Positions 1-7,702 of a stretch of DNA of 53,296 nucleotides are shown piece after piece (within the stretch, counting starts at the first letter, position 1; every line of letters starts with the position of its first letter). A program made the translations under genes and the position numbers. The notes below the pieces were generated by a model. The model had not been told where the DNA came from. It did not search any database and saw nothing but the letters and a program-made list of their open reading frames with translations. This DNA is from an uncultured Clostridia bacterium (lineage in GTDB: Bacteria; Bacillota; Clostridia; Oscillospirales; Ruminococcaceae): positions 1 through 53,296 of the forward strand of contig CANRFB010000012.1 in the NCBI GenBank assembly GCA_947629785.1, given 5' to 3'.

Positions 1-76
1 TAATCAACTTATTCGCAAAATTAAATTCATAATTTATTTACTTTTTGAAATGCCGGAAAAATTTCTCCCTACCCCC

Positions 77-105
77 TTGAAATTTTCTCCGAAATATGCG
101 ATAAT
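77..105 (+). promoter_or_regulatory. Promoter of the DUF368-GH2-C39 unit
   Basis: The -35 TTGAAA lies at 77-82 and the -10 GATAAT at 100-105, with a 17-bp spacer and TGC just before the -10. It sits about 40 bp upstream of the first gene. The call rests on consensus match and position only. Confidence 0.6.
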
Positions 106-143
106 TTTTAATAGTATATCTCACCCGAAAGGAATTTATAAAA

Positions 144-995
144 ATGAACTTCTTTGCAAAGTCCAAGGACACGATTATTCTCGCCCTGAAAGGCATGGCT
201 ATCGGTATCGGAAACGCTATCCCCGGGGTAAGCGGCGGCACTATCGCCGTTGTTACAAAAATTTTTGACAGGCTTATCGAGTCTATCGTTCCGAATATCA
301 AAAAACTTATAAAGAACCTGCCGTTCCTGCTGCCTGTGGGTATCGGCATGGCGGCGGGAATTTTCCTGACGGCGCTGCTTCTGGAACACCTTTTTGAAAA
401 TTACTATGTTCCCACGCAGCTTTTCTTCATGGGACTCATTCTCGGAAGCGTTCCCACTGTCTACCGCGAATGCCGCAAGGACGGCGGGAGAGTCCGTCCC
501 GTGAACCTTATACCTTTCTTTATAGGCGCGGGGGTAATGATATTCCTGCTGTTTGCGGGGGAGGGCAGAAGCCTTTTCAGCGAGGACGGCTCGCTTACTT
601 TAAGTGACGCATGTCTTTACATAGTTATGGGAATTATCGGCGCGGCGTCCATGATAATTCCCGGCATAAGCGGTTCAATGGTAATGAAGATCTTCGGCGC
701 ATATGATTCCATAATTTCCGCCGTTGCAAACCTGAATATCCCCGTTCTTGCCGTTTTTGCCGTGGGTGCGGTGATAGGACTTTTCGGTGCGGTGAAACTT
801 ATAGACGTTGTTCTCAAAAAATACCGTCAGGGTACTTACTGCCTTATTCTGGGATTAATTGCAGGGTCAATTTTCCATATATATCCGCAGGAGTTCCGAT
901 TCAACGCGCAGGGAATCGTGGGAATAGTTCTGCTTCTGGTTGGAATGGCTGTGCCGTTCCTTACGGAACTTCCCGCTAAGCTGAAAAAAGATTGA
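144..995 (+). CDS. popT: DUF368 / PopT-family polyprenyl-phosphate transporter
   Basis: A 283-aa polytopic membrane protein with the DUF368 signature near residues 19-36 (GIGNAIPGVSGGTIAV). A second copy of the motif, around IIPGISGSMVM, falls near residues 170-182, consistent with an inverted-repeat transporter fold. DUF368 (PopT) proteins are known to recycle undecaprenyl phosphate across the membrane for cell-wall and surface-glycan synthesis. The length is normal for the family. The ATG follows a GAAAGGA site. The next gene begins 16 bp after the stop, so this is the first gene of a three-gene unit with a GH2 glycosidase and a C39-like peptidase. The family assignment is firm; the substrate is inferred from the family. 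Confidence 0.88.
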   Translation: MNFFAKSKDTIILALKGMAIGIGNAIPGVSGGTIAVVTKIFDRLIESIVPNIKKLIKNLPFLLPVGIGMAAGIFLTALLLEHLFENYYVPTQLFFMGLILGSVPTVYRECRKDGGRVRPVNLIPFFIGAGVMIFLLFAGEGRSLFSEDGSLTLSDACLYIVMGIIGAASMIIPGISGSMVMKIFGAYDSIISAVANLNIPVLAVFAVGAVIGLFGAVKLIDVVLKKYRQGTYCLILGLIAGSIFHIYPQEFRFNAQGIVGIVLLLVGMAVPFLTELPAKLKKD

Positions 996-1011
996 GAAAG
1001 GGTGGATTTTT

Positions 1012-4000
1012 ATGAACGTTACAAGACTTTTCAATGACGGTTGGGAATTTTCCAAAAATCCCATTGATACTGAGTATTCGGAGAATCTGGACTGGAAACG
1101 GGTGGACATTCCCCACGACTGGCTTATTTATCAGGTGAAGAATTTGTATGAAACTTCCACGGGCTGGTACAGGAAGTCCTTTGAGTATTCAAAAAAGCCC
1201 TCCTGCCGCGCCGCCGTACGCTTTGAAGGCGTTTACATGGACAGCAGCGTCTATGTTAACGGAACTCTTGCAGGCGACTGGAAATACGGCTATTCCACCT
1301 TTGAATTTGACATTACCGACCTGCTGAAAGACGGGGAGAACCTTATTACCGTCCGTGTGAACTACTGCAGTCCCAATTCAAGATGGTATTCGGGCGCGGG
1401 TATATACCGCAATGTTTATTTCAAGGAATACAACGAGTGCCACATTGTAAGCGATGGAGTTTACGTAAGCTCGGACATTGACGGGAACGTCACCGTTTCC
1501 GCCGAAGCAGAACGTCCCGGGAATATTCCCGTCAGCGAACTTTCGCTGCGTATGGCAATTATGGACGGAGACAAAGTACTTGCGGAGAAAACCTCCCTTT
1601 GCTGCGCGTTTGACAAAAGTCAGCTGCCCGTTGTCCGTGACGGCTGTAAATATTCGGTAAATACCAATGTTCTGAATATAAAAGACCCGATTTTGTGGGA
1701 TATTGACGACCCGCATTTGTATAAATGTATCTGCGAACTTATCCGCGGCGGCGAAGTCATTGACCGCGCGGAAACAAGATTCGGCGTGAAAAAGGCGGAA
1801 TTCACCTCTGATAAGGGATTTTTCCTCAACGGCAGACAGGTGAAACTCCACGGCTGCTGCGAACATCACGACCTTGGCGCACTGGGCGCGGCTGTGAACC
1901 GTCACGCCATCGAAAGAAAACTGAAAACTCTCCGCACCATCGGAATAAACGCTATCCGCACAAGTCACAATATGCCCGCTGCTGAACTTATGGAACTTGC
2001 GGACGAAATGGGCTTTTTAGTGCTTTCCGAGGGCTTCGATATGTGGGAAAAGCACAAGACCGACTATGACTACGCGGGATATTTCCCCGATTGGATAGAA
2101 AAGGACGTTGCCTCGTGGGTACGCCGCGACAGGAACCACCCCTCACTTATCGGCTGGAGTATTGGTAACGAGATATATGACACCCACGAAAGCGAACGCG
2201 GTCAGGAAGTAACTTCCCTGCTTATGGGGCTTGTCCGCAGACATGATCCGCGGGGAAACGGCATTGTTACCATAGGTTCTAACTTCATGCAGTGGGAAAA
2301 TGCCCAGAAATGTGCCGACATTCTCAAAGTTGCGGGCTATAACTACGCGGAACGGCTTTACGAAGAACATCATGCCGCCCACCCCGACTGGAAAATTTAC
2401 GGTTCGGAAACGGCTTCAACCATTCAGAGCCGCGGCATATATCATTTCCCGCTGTCCCAGACGGTACTTGCGGACGATGATGAACAGTGTTCCGCGCTGG
2501 GAAACTGTTCCACGGGCTGGGGCGCGAAAAATACCGAAGCCTGCATTATTCCCGACCGCGACGCGGAATTCTGCGCGGGACAGTTTATCTGGACGGGCTT
2601 CGACTACATCGGCGAACCTACTCCCTATTCCACCAAAAACAGCTATTTCGGACAGTTTGACACGGCGGGCTTCCCGAAAGACAGCGCGTTCATCTACCGT
2701 GCCGAATGGACAAGCTATAAAACTTCGCCCTTTGTGCATATTTTCCCCTACTGGGATTTTATCGAGGGACAGGACATTGACGTGCGGGTAACTTCCAACG
2801 CGCCGAAAGCTGCGCTTTTCTTCAACGGCGAAAAGATTGCCGAAAAGGACATAGACCATGTTCACGGCAAGGAACTTACCCTTGACACTGTTATAAAATA
2901 CCAAAAAGGCGAACTTCTTGCCGTTGCATATGACGAGAACGGAAAGGAAATCGCCCGCGACGTGCAGAGGTCTTTCGGGAATACCGAGGAACTGCGGCTT
3001 GTTCCCGATAAGACGGAGCTTTCCGCGGACGGCACCGACCTTATTTTCGTGGAAATTTCCGCATACGACAAGGACGGAAATTTCGTTGCCAACGCCAATG
3101 ACCGCGTTTTCGTGGAAGTTACTGGAGCGGGTCGGCTTGTGGGACTGGACAACGGCGATTCCACCGACTATGAGGAATACAAAGGCATTTCCCGCCGTCT
3201 GTTTTCGGGAAAACTCCTTGCGATAATCGCCGCAAAGACCGAGGCGGGCGACATTAACGTGAAAGTCACTTCTCCCGCCGTAAAGGACGCTTTCCTTACA
3301 CTGAAAGCCGTTCCTGCGGAAGTTCCCGAGGGCGTTTCCGCTATTATGGAAAATTCCCCCGCTGTTTCCGACTGCCCCGACGACAAGGGAGACATTCCTA
3401 TACGGAAGATAGAATTTTCGGGCGAAAGCAGGACTTTCACTTCCGATATGCGGGAGATAACTTTCCAAACAAAAATTTATCCCGAAAACGCGTCCTACAA
3501 GAATGATGTGGAATATCGTGTCACTACCGTTCTGGGAATAAACTCCAACCTTGCGGAGATAGTTTCCCATGACGAAAATTCCGTTACGGTGAAATGCAAA
3601 GGCGACGGGGAATTTTACCTGCGAGCCCTCTGCAAGAACGGCACAGACAAGTACCATATCCTTACGCCCATGCTTCTGAAAGGCGAGGGACTGGGAGCGG
3701 CATCCTTTGACCCCTATGGATTTGTTATAGGCGGACTTTTCACCGTTCAGAGCGGCAATGCGGGCAACGGTATCGAACGTGGCGCGGCTTTCGCTTGGGA
3801 AAACAGCTGGTTCGGCTTTGAAAATGTGGATTTCGGTACTTTGGGAAGCGACACGGTGACCGTTCCCATTTATGCAAACTGCACCACCCCCGTGCAGATA
3901 CGTTTCTATGACGGGATTCCCGATGACGGCGGCGAACTTATAGGGGAATTCACCTACCACGAGCCGCCCGAATGGCTTACTTACAAGCCCAATACTTTTA

Positions 4001-4452
4001 AATTAAGCAAAGTTCTGAAAGGCGTTCATACATTTGTTATGGAATCGTCTGACGGCTTCCATGTAAAGGGATTCAGCTTTGAAAAGGCCGAAAAGGAATT
4101 TGCGGAGATACGAGCCGTTGACAGCGACCGCATTTACGGCGACAAATTCACCGTGGAAAGCGATGCGGTAACGGGTATCGGAAACAACGTGCTTCTTGAA
4201 TTCGGCGAGTTTGATTTCACCGAAAAAGCCCCCTCCAAGATAGTTATTACGGGGCGTTCCGTTCTTGACCTGAACAGCATACACATAATTTTCGACGGCG
4301 AAAGCGAAACGCGGATACTTGCGGAATTTGCGGGAGCGGATAATTACACGCCCAGAGAGTTCCCAATAAAGGGCATTTCGGGAAAATGCAAGGTGTCCTT
4401 TGCGTTCCTGCCGGGAAGCAACTTTGATTTTGAAAGTTTCAGATTTGAGTAA
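1012..4452 (+). CDS. GH2 glycoside hydrolase, beta-galactosidase-like
   Basis: A 1146-aa protein without a signal peptide, so probably cytoplasmic. Residues 1-150 form the GH2 sugar-binding jelly roll, about 150-265 an Ig-like domain, and 270-560 the TIM barrel. The acid/base is Glu387 in GWSIGNE and the nucleophile is probably Glu466 in YGSE. A DUF4982-like segment starts near 567 and a GH2 C-terminal domain near 661. About 330 further residues hold a Big-like region (from about 813) and a beta-sandwich (from about 896) resembling a carbohydrate-binding module, making it longer than a minimal GH2 enzyme. The ribosome site is GAAAGGGTGG. GH2 also includes glucuronidases and mannosidases. This architecture fits beta-galactosidase best, but the substrate is inferred. 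Confidence 0.88.
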   Translation: MNVTRLFNDGWEFSKNPIDTEYSENLDWKRVDIPHDWLIYQVKNLYETSTGWYRKSFEYSKKPSCRAAVRFEGVYMDSSVYVNGTLAGDWKYGYSTFEFDITDLLKDGENLITVRVNYCSPNSRWYSGAGIYRNVYFKEYNECHIVSDGVYVSSDIDGNVTVSAEAERPGNIPVSELSLRMAIMDGDKVLAEKTSLCCAFDKSQLPVVRDGCKYSVNTNVLNIKDPILWDIDDPHLYKCICELIRGGEVIDRAETRFGVKKAEFTSDKGFFLNGRQVKLHGCCEHHDLGALGAAVNRHAIERKLKTLRTIGINAIRTSHNMPAAELMELADEMGFLVLSEGFDMWEKHKTDYDYAGYFPDWIEKDVASWVRRDRNHPSLIGWSIGNEIYDTHESERGQEVTSLLMGLVRRHDPRGNGIVTIGSNFMQWENAQKCADILKVAGYNYAERLYEEHHAAHPDWKIYGSETASTIQSRGIYHFPLSQTVLADDDEQCSALGNCSTGWGAKNTEACIIPDRDAEFCAGQFIWTGFDYIGEPTPYSTKNSYFGQFDTAGFPKDSAFIYRAEWTSYKTSPFVHIFPYWDFIEGQDIDVRVTSNAPKAALFFNGEKIAEKDIDHVHGKELTLDTVIKYQKGELLAVAYDENGKEIARDVQRSFGNTEELRLVPDKTELSADGTDLIFVEISAYDKDGNFVANANDRVFVEVTGAGRLVGLDNGDSTDYEEYKGISRRLFSGKLLAIIAAKTEAGDINVKVTSPAVKDAFLTLKAVPAEVPEGVSAIMENSPAVSDCPDDKGDIPIRKIEFSGESRTFTSDMREITFQTKIYPENASYKNDVEYRVTTVLGINSNLAEIVSHDENSVTVKCKGDGEFYLRALCKNGTDKYHILTPMLLKGEGLGAASFDPYGFVIGGLFTVQSGNAGNGIERGAAFAWENSWFGFENVDFGTLGSDTVTVPIYANCTTPVQIRFYDGIPDDGGELIGEFTYHEPPEWLTYKPNTFKLSKVLKGVHTFVMESSDGFHVKGFSFEKAEKEFAEIRAVDSDRIYGDKFTVESDAVTGIGNNVLLEFGEFDFTEKAPSKIVITGRSVLDLNSIHIIFDGESETRILAEFAGADNYTPREFPIKGISGKCKVSFAFLPGSNFDFESFRFE

Positions 4453-4468
4453 AGGGGTAAGCTGACTT

Positions 4469-5500
4469 ATGAGTGAGCTTCGTGTCAGGGCAATAATTCT
4501 GATATTGTGCATTGTTGTGCTTGCACTGGTGGCATTTGTGTTTGTGAGAAACGACAGCGGGGAAAGTTCAGGAACGACCGACGCGTATGCCGAAATTTCC
4601 GGAACGGAGGCCGCCGCAGTCACGGAAACCGTAACTTCCGCTGCGGAAACTTCCGTAACGTTCACCGAAAGCGAAACAACAGCTGTTCCCACGGAAACGG
4701 AGGTTTCCGATTCGGAAAGCGAAAGCACTTCCGCAAGCAGGACAATCATAACAAGCCGCGTCCGGAAAGAATATGACAACAATTCGGTTTACATTGATAT
4801 GGAGAATGTTCTCCAGCTGCCCGAACTTCCCGTTGGCTGCGAAATCACCGCCCTGACCATTCTCCTGCGGCATTACGGTTTTGACGCGGAAAAGACCGAC
4901 CTTGCCAAGAATTATCTTCCCACAAGCTGGGGAAATGTCCGTTACGAGGACGGAAAGACTTACAAGGACAGCTTCTTTGACTACTTTATAGGCGACCCGT
5001 TCAGCAGGGGCTACGGCTGTTTCTCAAACGCAATTGAAAAGGCGGCAAACGCCTATATTGCCGACCATGGCGGTGGATTTGAAGTGAAGAATATCTCGGG
5101 TTCGCACCCCGATGTGCTTTATGACTATCTTGCGGCGGGAACGCCCGTACTCTGCTGGGCAACGGACGGAATGATAGAGCCCGAGTATTACGAAACATGG
5201 TACGACAACGAGACGGGGGAACAGCTTGACTGGTATCTGAACGAACACTGTTTCGTGCTTGCGGGATTCAATATGAGCGGCGACATTGTGACCCTTAATG
5301 ACCCCATGAAAGGCATTATCGACTACAATATAAACAAGTTTGAAACGCGTTACGACCAGATGTACAGGCAGGCAATAGTAATAATTCCCACAGGCGGCGA
5401 AGTTCCCGCGGAAACCACGGAAACGGCTTATTCCGAAACGGAGTATTCCGAAGCGGAGGAGAATATTCCCGACTACGAAGAACTTCCCGAAAATGAATAA
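4469..5500 (+). CDS. Membrane-anchored C39-like (PF13529-type) cysteine peptidase
   Basis: A 343-aa protein with one N-terminal membrane helix (about residues 8-26) and a Ser/Thr/Glu-rich stalk (30-95), followed by a papain-like domain of the C39_2 type. The likely catalytic residues are Cys124 in LPVGCEITAL, His260 in NEHCFVLAGF and Asn277/Asp278 in TLNDP. The N-in topology would place the enzyme outside the cell. It could be a peptidase or a peptidase-fold protein acting on peptides or cell wall. The C-terminus is again Glu/Thr-rich. It starts 16 bp after the GH2 gene and is the last gene of the unit, followed by a hairpin. The family call is good; the substrate is unknown. Confidence 0.75.
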   Translation: MSELRVRAIILILCIVVLALVAFVFVRNDSGESSGTTDAYAEISGTEAAAVTETVTSAAETSVTFTESETTAVPTETEVSDSESESTSASRTIITSRVRKEYDNNSVYIDMENVLQLPELPVGCEITALTILLRHYGFDAEKTDLAKNYLPTSWGNVRYEDGKTYKDSFFDYFIGDPFSRGYGCFSNAIEKAANAYIADHGGGFEVKNISGSHPDVLYDYLAAGTPVLCWATDGMIEPEYYETWYDNETGEQLDWYLNEHCFVLAGFNMSGDIVTLNDPMKGIIDYNINKFETRYDQMYRQAIVIIPTGGEVPAETTETAYSETEYSEAEENIPDYEELPENE

Positions 5501-5509
5501 ATTTTTTTG

Positions 5510-5549
5510 TCGGGCTGCAAATTTCTACTTTCGGAAGTTTGCAGCCCGA
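5510..5549 (+). terminator. Stem-loop terminator after the C39 peptidase gene
   Basis: There is a perfect 12-bp stem, 5510-5521 with 5538-5549 (TCGGGCTGCAAA and its complement), with a 16-nt loop. Only a weak T-rich stretch follows, so termination may be partial. Confidence 0.65.
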
Positions 5550-5687
5550 TTTACTGTTTCGTAACAATTTGAAATTATTTATGCAATAAAATTTTGCAAT
5601 TCCTGCAAATAAGTTGAACAATATAGCTAAAAACCTCATAAAATGCAAGTTCAAATATAAAAAGTTGCATAAACTTTCAAAAAAGGC

Positions 5688-5716
5688 TTGACATTCAGTC
5701 GGAAACGGCATATAAT
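5688..5716 (+). promoter_or_regulatory. Promoter of the ammonium transporter-PII gene
   Basis: A consensus TTGACA at 5688-5693 and TATAAT at 5711-5716 have a 17-bp spacer. The DNA upstream is A/T-rich and could act as an UP element. An AGTTGCATAAA motif at 5663-5673 lies 14 bp upstream of the -35; the same 11-mer is repeated near 18985-19017. The predicted start is near 5722, leaving a leader of about 100 nt. Confidence 0.85.
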
Positions 5717-5734
5717 AGAATCATAGAAAACAGC

Positions 5735-5785
5735 AAGGGTGCTGTAAGTAAATTGCAAAGGCGCAGTTTACTTGCAGCACCCCTT
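5735..5785 (+). promoter_or_regulatory. Long leader hairpin upstream of amt, possible attenuator
   Basis: Arms 5735-5756 and 5763-5785 pair over their full length with one bulge and two G-U pairs. They close a six-base loop, AAAGGC (5757-5762). A weak T-rich run (CTTCTTGTTTC) follows, then the ribosome site. The shape suggests conditional termination. A hexaloop with A at position 1 and G at position 4 is the target of ANTAR antiterminators, which control nitrogen genes in some Clostridia. Only one such hairpin is visible where ANTAR targets usually have two, so this remains an inference. Confidence 0.5.
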
Positions 5786-5825
5786 CTTGTTTCAAAATTT
5801 CCCAATATTTTAGGAGGGGTAAAAT

Positions 5826-7613
5826 ATGGACGCAAATTTACTTGACACCATTTCTTCCGAAGTCAACAGCGGCGTGTTCTCCATATGGTATCTTATAGGA
5901 GCGGCACTGGTATTCTTCATGCAGGCGGGCTTCGCAATGGTTGAAACAGGCTTCACAAGAGCCAAGAACGCGGCAAACATCATTATGAAGAACCTTATGG
6001 ACTTCTGTATCGGTGTGCCGATGTTCGTCCTGATAGGTTTCGGACTTCTCATGGGAGAGGACGTTCTGGGATTTATCGGAAAACCCGGTTTCGATATTTT
6101 CACTTCATATGATAATTTCGACTGGTCATCATTCGTATTCAATATGGTTTTCTGCGCTACCACAGCGACTATCGTTTCCGGCGCAATGGCTGAAAGAACA
6201 AAGTTCCTTTCCTACTGCGTATATTCCGGAGTCATCAGCGCGCTTATCTATCCTATTGAGGCACACTGGATATGGAATTCGGACGGTTGGCTTGCACAGC
6301 TTGGTTTCCACGATTTTGCGGGTTCATGTGCAATTCACATGGTAGGCGGTATTTCCGCGCTTATCGGCGCTAAAATCCTTGGACCGCGTATCGGAAAATT
6401 TGTCACCGACAAGAAAACAGGCAAGGTAACAAAGGTAAATGCTATTCCCGGTCACTCACTTACTCTCGGCGCTCTGGGCTGCTTTATCCTCTGGTTCGGC
6501 TGGTACGGATTCAACGGTGCGGCTGCCACAACTCCCGCACAGCTGGGTTCGATATTCCTTACGACTACTATTGCTCCGTCCGTTGCAACGGTGGTTTGTA
6601 TGATATTCACATGGATAAAGTACAAGAAACCTGATGTTTCCATGTGTCTGAACGCTTCTCTTGCAGGTCTGGTAGGTATCACAGCAGGCTGCGACGTTAT
6701 GGACGCGGCAGGTGCCTGCGTTGTAGGCGCAGTTTCCGGACTGTTGGTAGTATTTGGAGTATGGCTCCTTGATAATGTTCTCCACATTGACGACCCTGTA
6801 GGCGCAGTTGCCGTACATATGATGAACGGTATCTGGGGAACAGTAGCGGTAGGACTTCTTGCAAATCCCGTTGTTCCCGAATACGGCATTGTAAACAAAG
6901 CCGGCGCAACCATAGGCGGTCTGTTCTACACAGGTAATGCTGAACTTCTCGGACTCCAGTGTCTGGGTGTTCTCACGGTAGGCGCTTGGACTGCTGTTAC
7001 AATTACAATTACATTCCTTATTATAAAAGCAACTATCGGACTCCGCGCTTCCGTTGAGGAGGAAACAAGAGGTCTGGATATTACGGAACACGGTCTGGTT
7101 TCTTCCTATGCGGACTTTATGCCTGCGTTAAACGCAAACAATATTGCGGTATTCACAGGCGCAACAACTTCGGAAACTCCTGCTCCCGCAGCTGCGGCAG
7201 TACCCGTTACTGTTTCCGAAAGACCCCATATCGAACGGCTTTCGGATGCAAAGAACAAGTATACCAAGATTTCCGTTGTCTGCAAGCAGAATAAGTTTGA
7301 GGACCTGAAACGCGAACTGGGCGAAATTGGTGTAACAGGTCTGACGGTAACCCAGATTCTTGGCTGCGGAACTCAGAGAGGCGCAGGCGAAATGTACCGT
7401 GGTGTTCCTGTAGAAACCACTCTGCTTCCAAAGGTAAAGGTAGAAGTCGTTGTCTGCAAAGTTCCGGTTGAAACAGTAGTCGAAGCCGCAAGAAAGGCGC
7501 TTTACACGGGTCATATCGGCGACGGAAAGATTTTCGTATACGATGTTGAGGACGTTGTAAGAGTAAGAACAGGCGAAAGCGGTTATGACGCGCTTCAGGA
7601 CGCAGAAGAATAA
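5826..7613 (+). CDS. amt: Ammonium transporter with fused C-terminal PII (GlnB/GlnK) domain
   Basis: A 595-aa protein. Residues 1-420 are a complete Amt/MEP/Rh channel carrying the twin pore histidines His171 and His331 and Asp163. An Ala/Pro/Thr linker (about 440-470) joins it to a PII domain (479-595). That domain has the T-loop start GEMYRG, the core KVKVEVVV and the C-loop GHIGDGKIFVYDVEDVVRVR. GlnK normally plugs Amt as a separate subunit; here regulator and channel are one chain. Tyr524 aligns with PII Tyr46, but the uridylylation site Tyr51 is replaced by Val529. Sensing would therefore rely on ATP/ADP and 2-oxoglutarate binding. The ribosome site is GGAGGGG. It is transcribed alone between two terminators. 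Confidence 0.95.
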   Translation: MDANLLDTISSEVNSGVFSIWYLIGAALVFFMQAGFAMVETGFTRAKNAANIIMKNLMDFCIGVPMFVLIGFGLLMGEDVLGFIGKPGFDIFTSYDNFDWSSFVFNMVFCATTATIVSGAMAERTKFLSYCVYSGVISALIYPIEAHWIWNSDGWLAQLGFHDFAGSCAIHMVGGISALIGAKILGPRIGKFVTDKKTGKVTKVNAIPGHSLTLGALGCFILWFGWYGFNGAAATTPAQLGSIFLTTTIAPSVATVVCMIFTWIKYKKPDVSMCLNASLAGLVGITAGCDVMDAAGACVVGAVSGLLVVFGVWLLDNVLHIDDPVGAVAVHMMNGIWGTVAVGLLANPVVPEYGIVNKAGATIGGLFYTGNAELLGLQCLGVLTVGAWTAVTITITFLIIKATIGLRASVEEETRGLDITEHGLVSSYADFMPALNANNIAVFTGATTSETPAPAAAAVPVTVSERPHIERLSDAKNKYTKISVVCKQNKFEDLKRELGEIGVTGLTVTQILGCGTQRGAGEMYRGVPVETTLLPKVKVEVVVCKVPVETVVEAARKALYTGHIGDGKIFVYDVEDVVRVRTGESGYDALQDAEE

Positions 7614-7647
7614 CATTTCCGGCATTTTCGGATAGATTCATCAGACA

Positions 7648-7690
7648 AAAAATACGTATCGGTTTGGGTTTGACCGATACGTATTTTTTT
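7648..7690. terminator. Bidirectional intrinsic terminator between amt and the alpha-galactosidase gene
   Basis: A 13-bp stem, 7651-7663 with 7673-7685, has a 9-nt loop. A T-run follows on the plus strand and an A-run precedes it, so it can stop both convergent genes. Confidence 0.9.
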
Positions 7691-7702
7691 ATTGAAATTT
7701 AC

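Noticed and set aside
2416-3960. 514-codon open frame antisense to the GH2 gene
   Set aside because: It lies wholly inside a gene with intact catalytic residues, has no ribosome site or domain, and its length follows from codon bias on the other strand.
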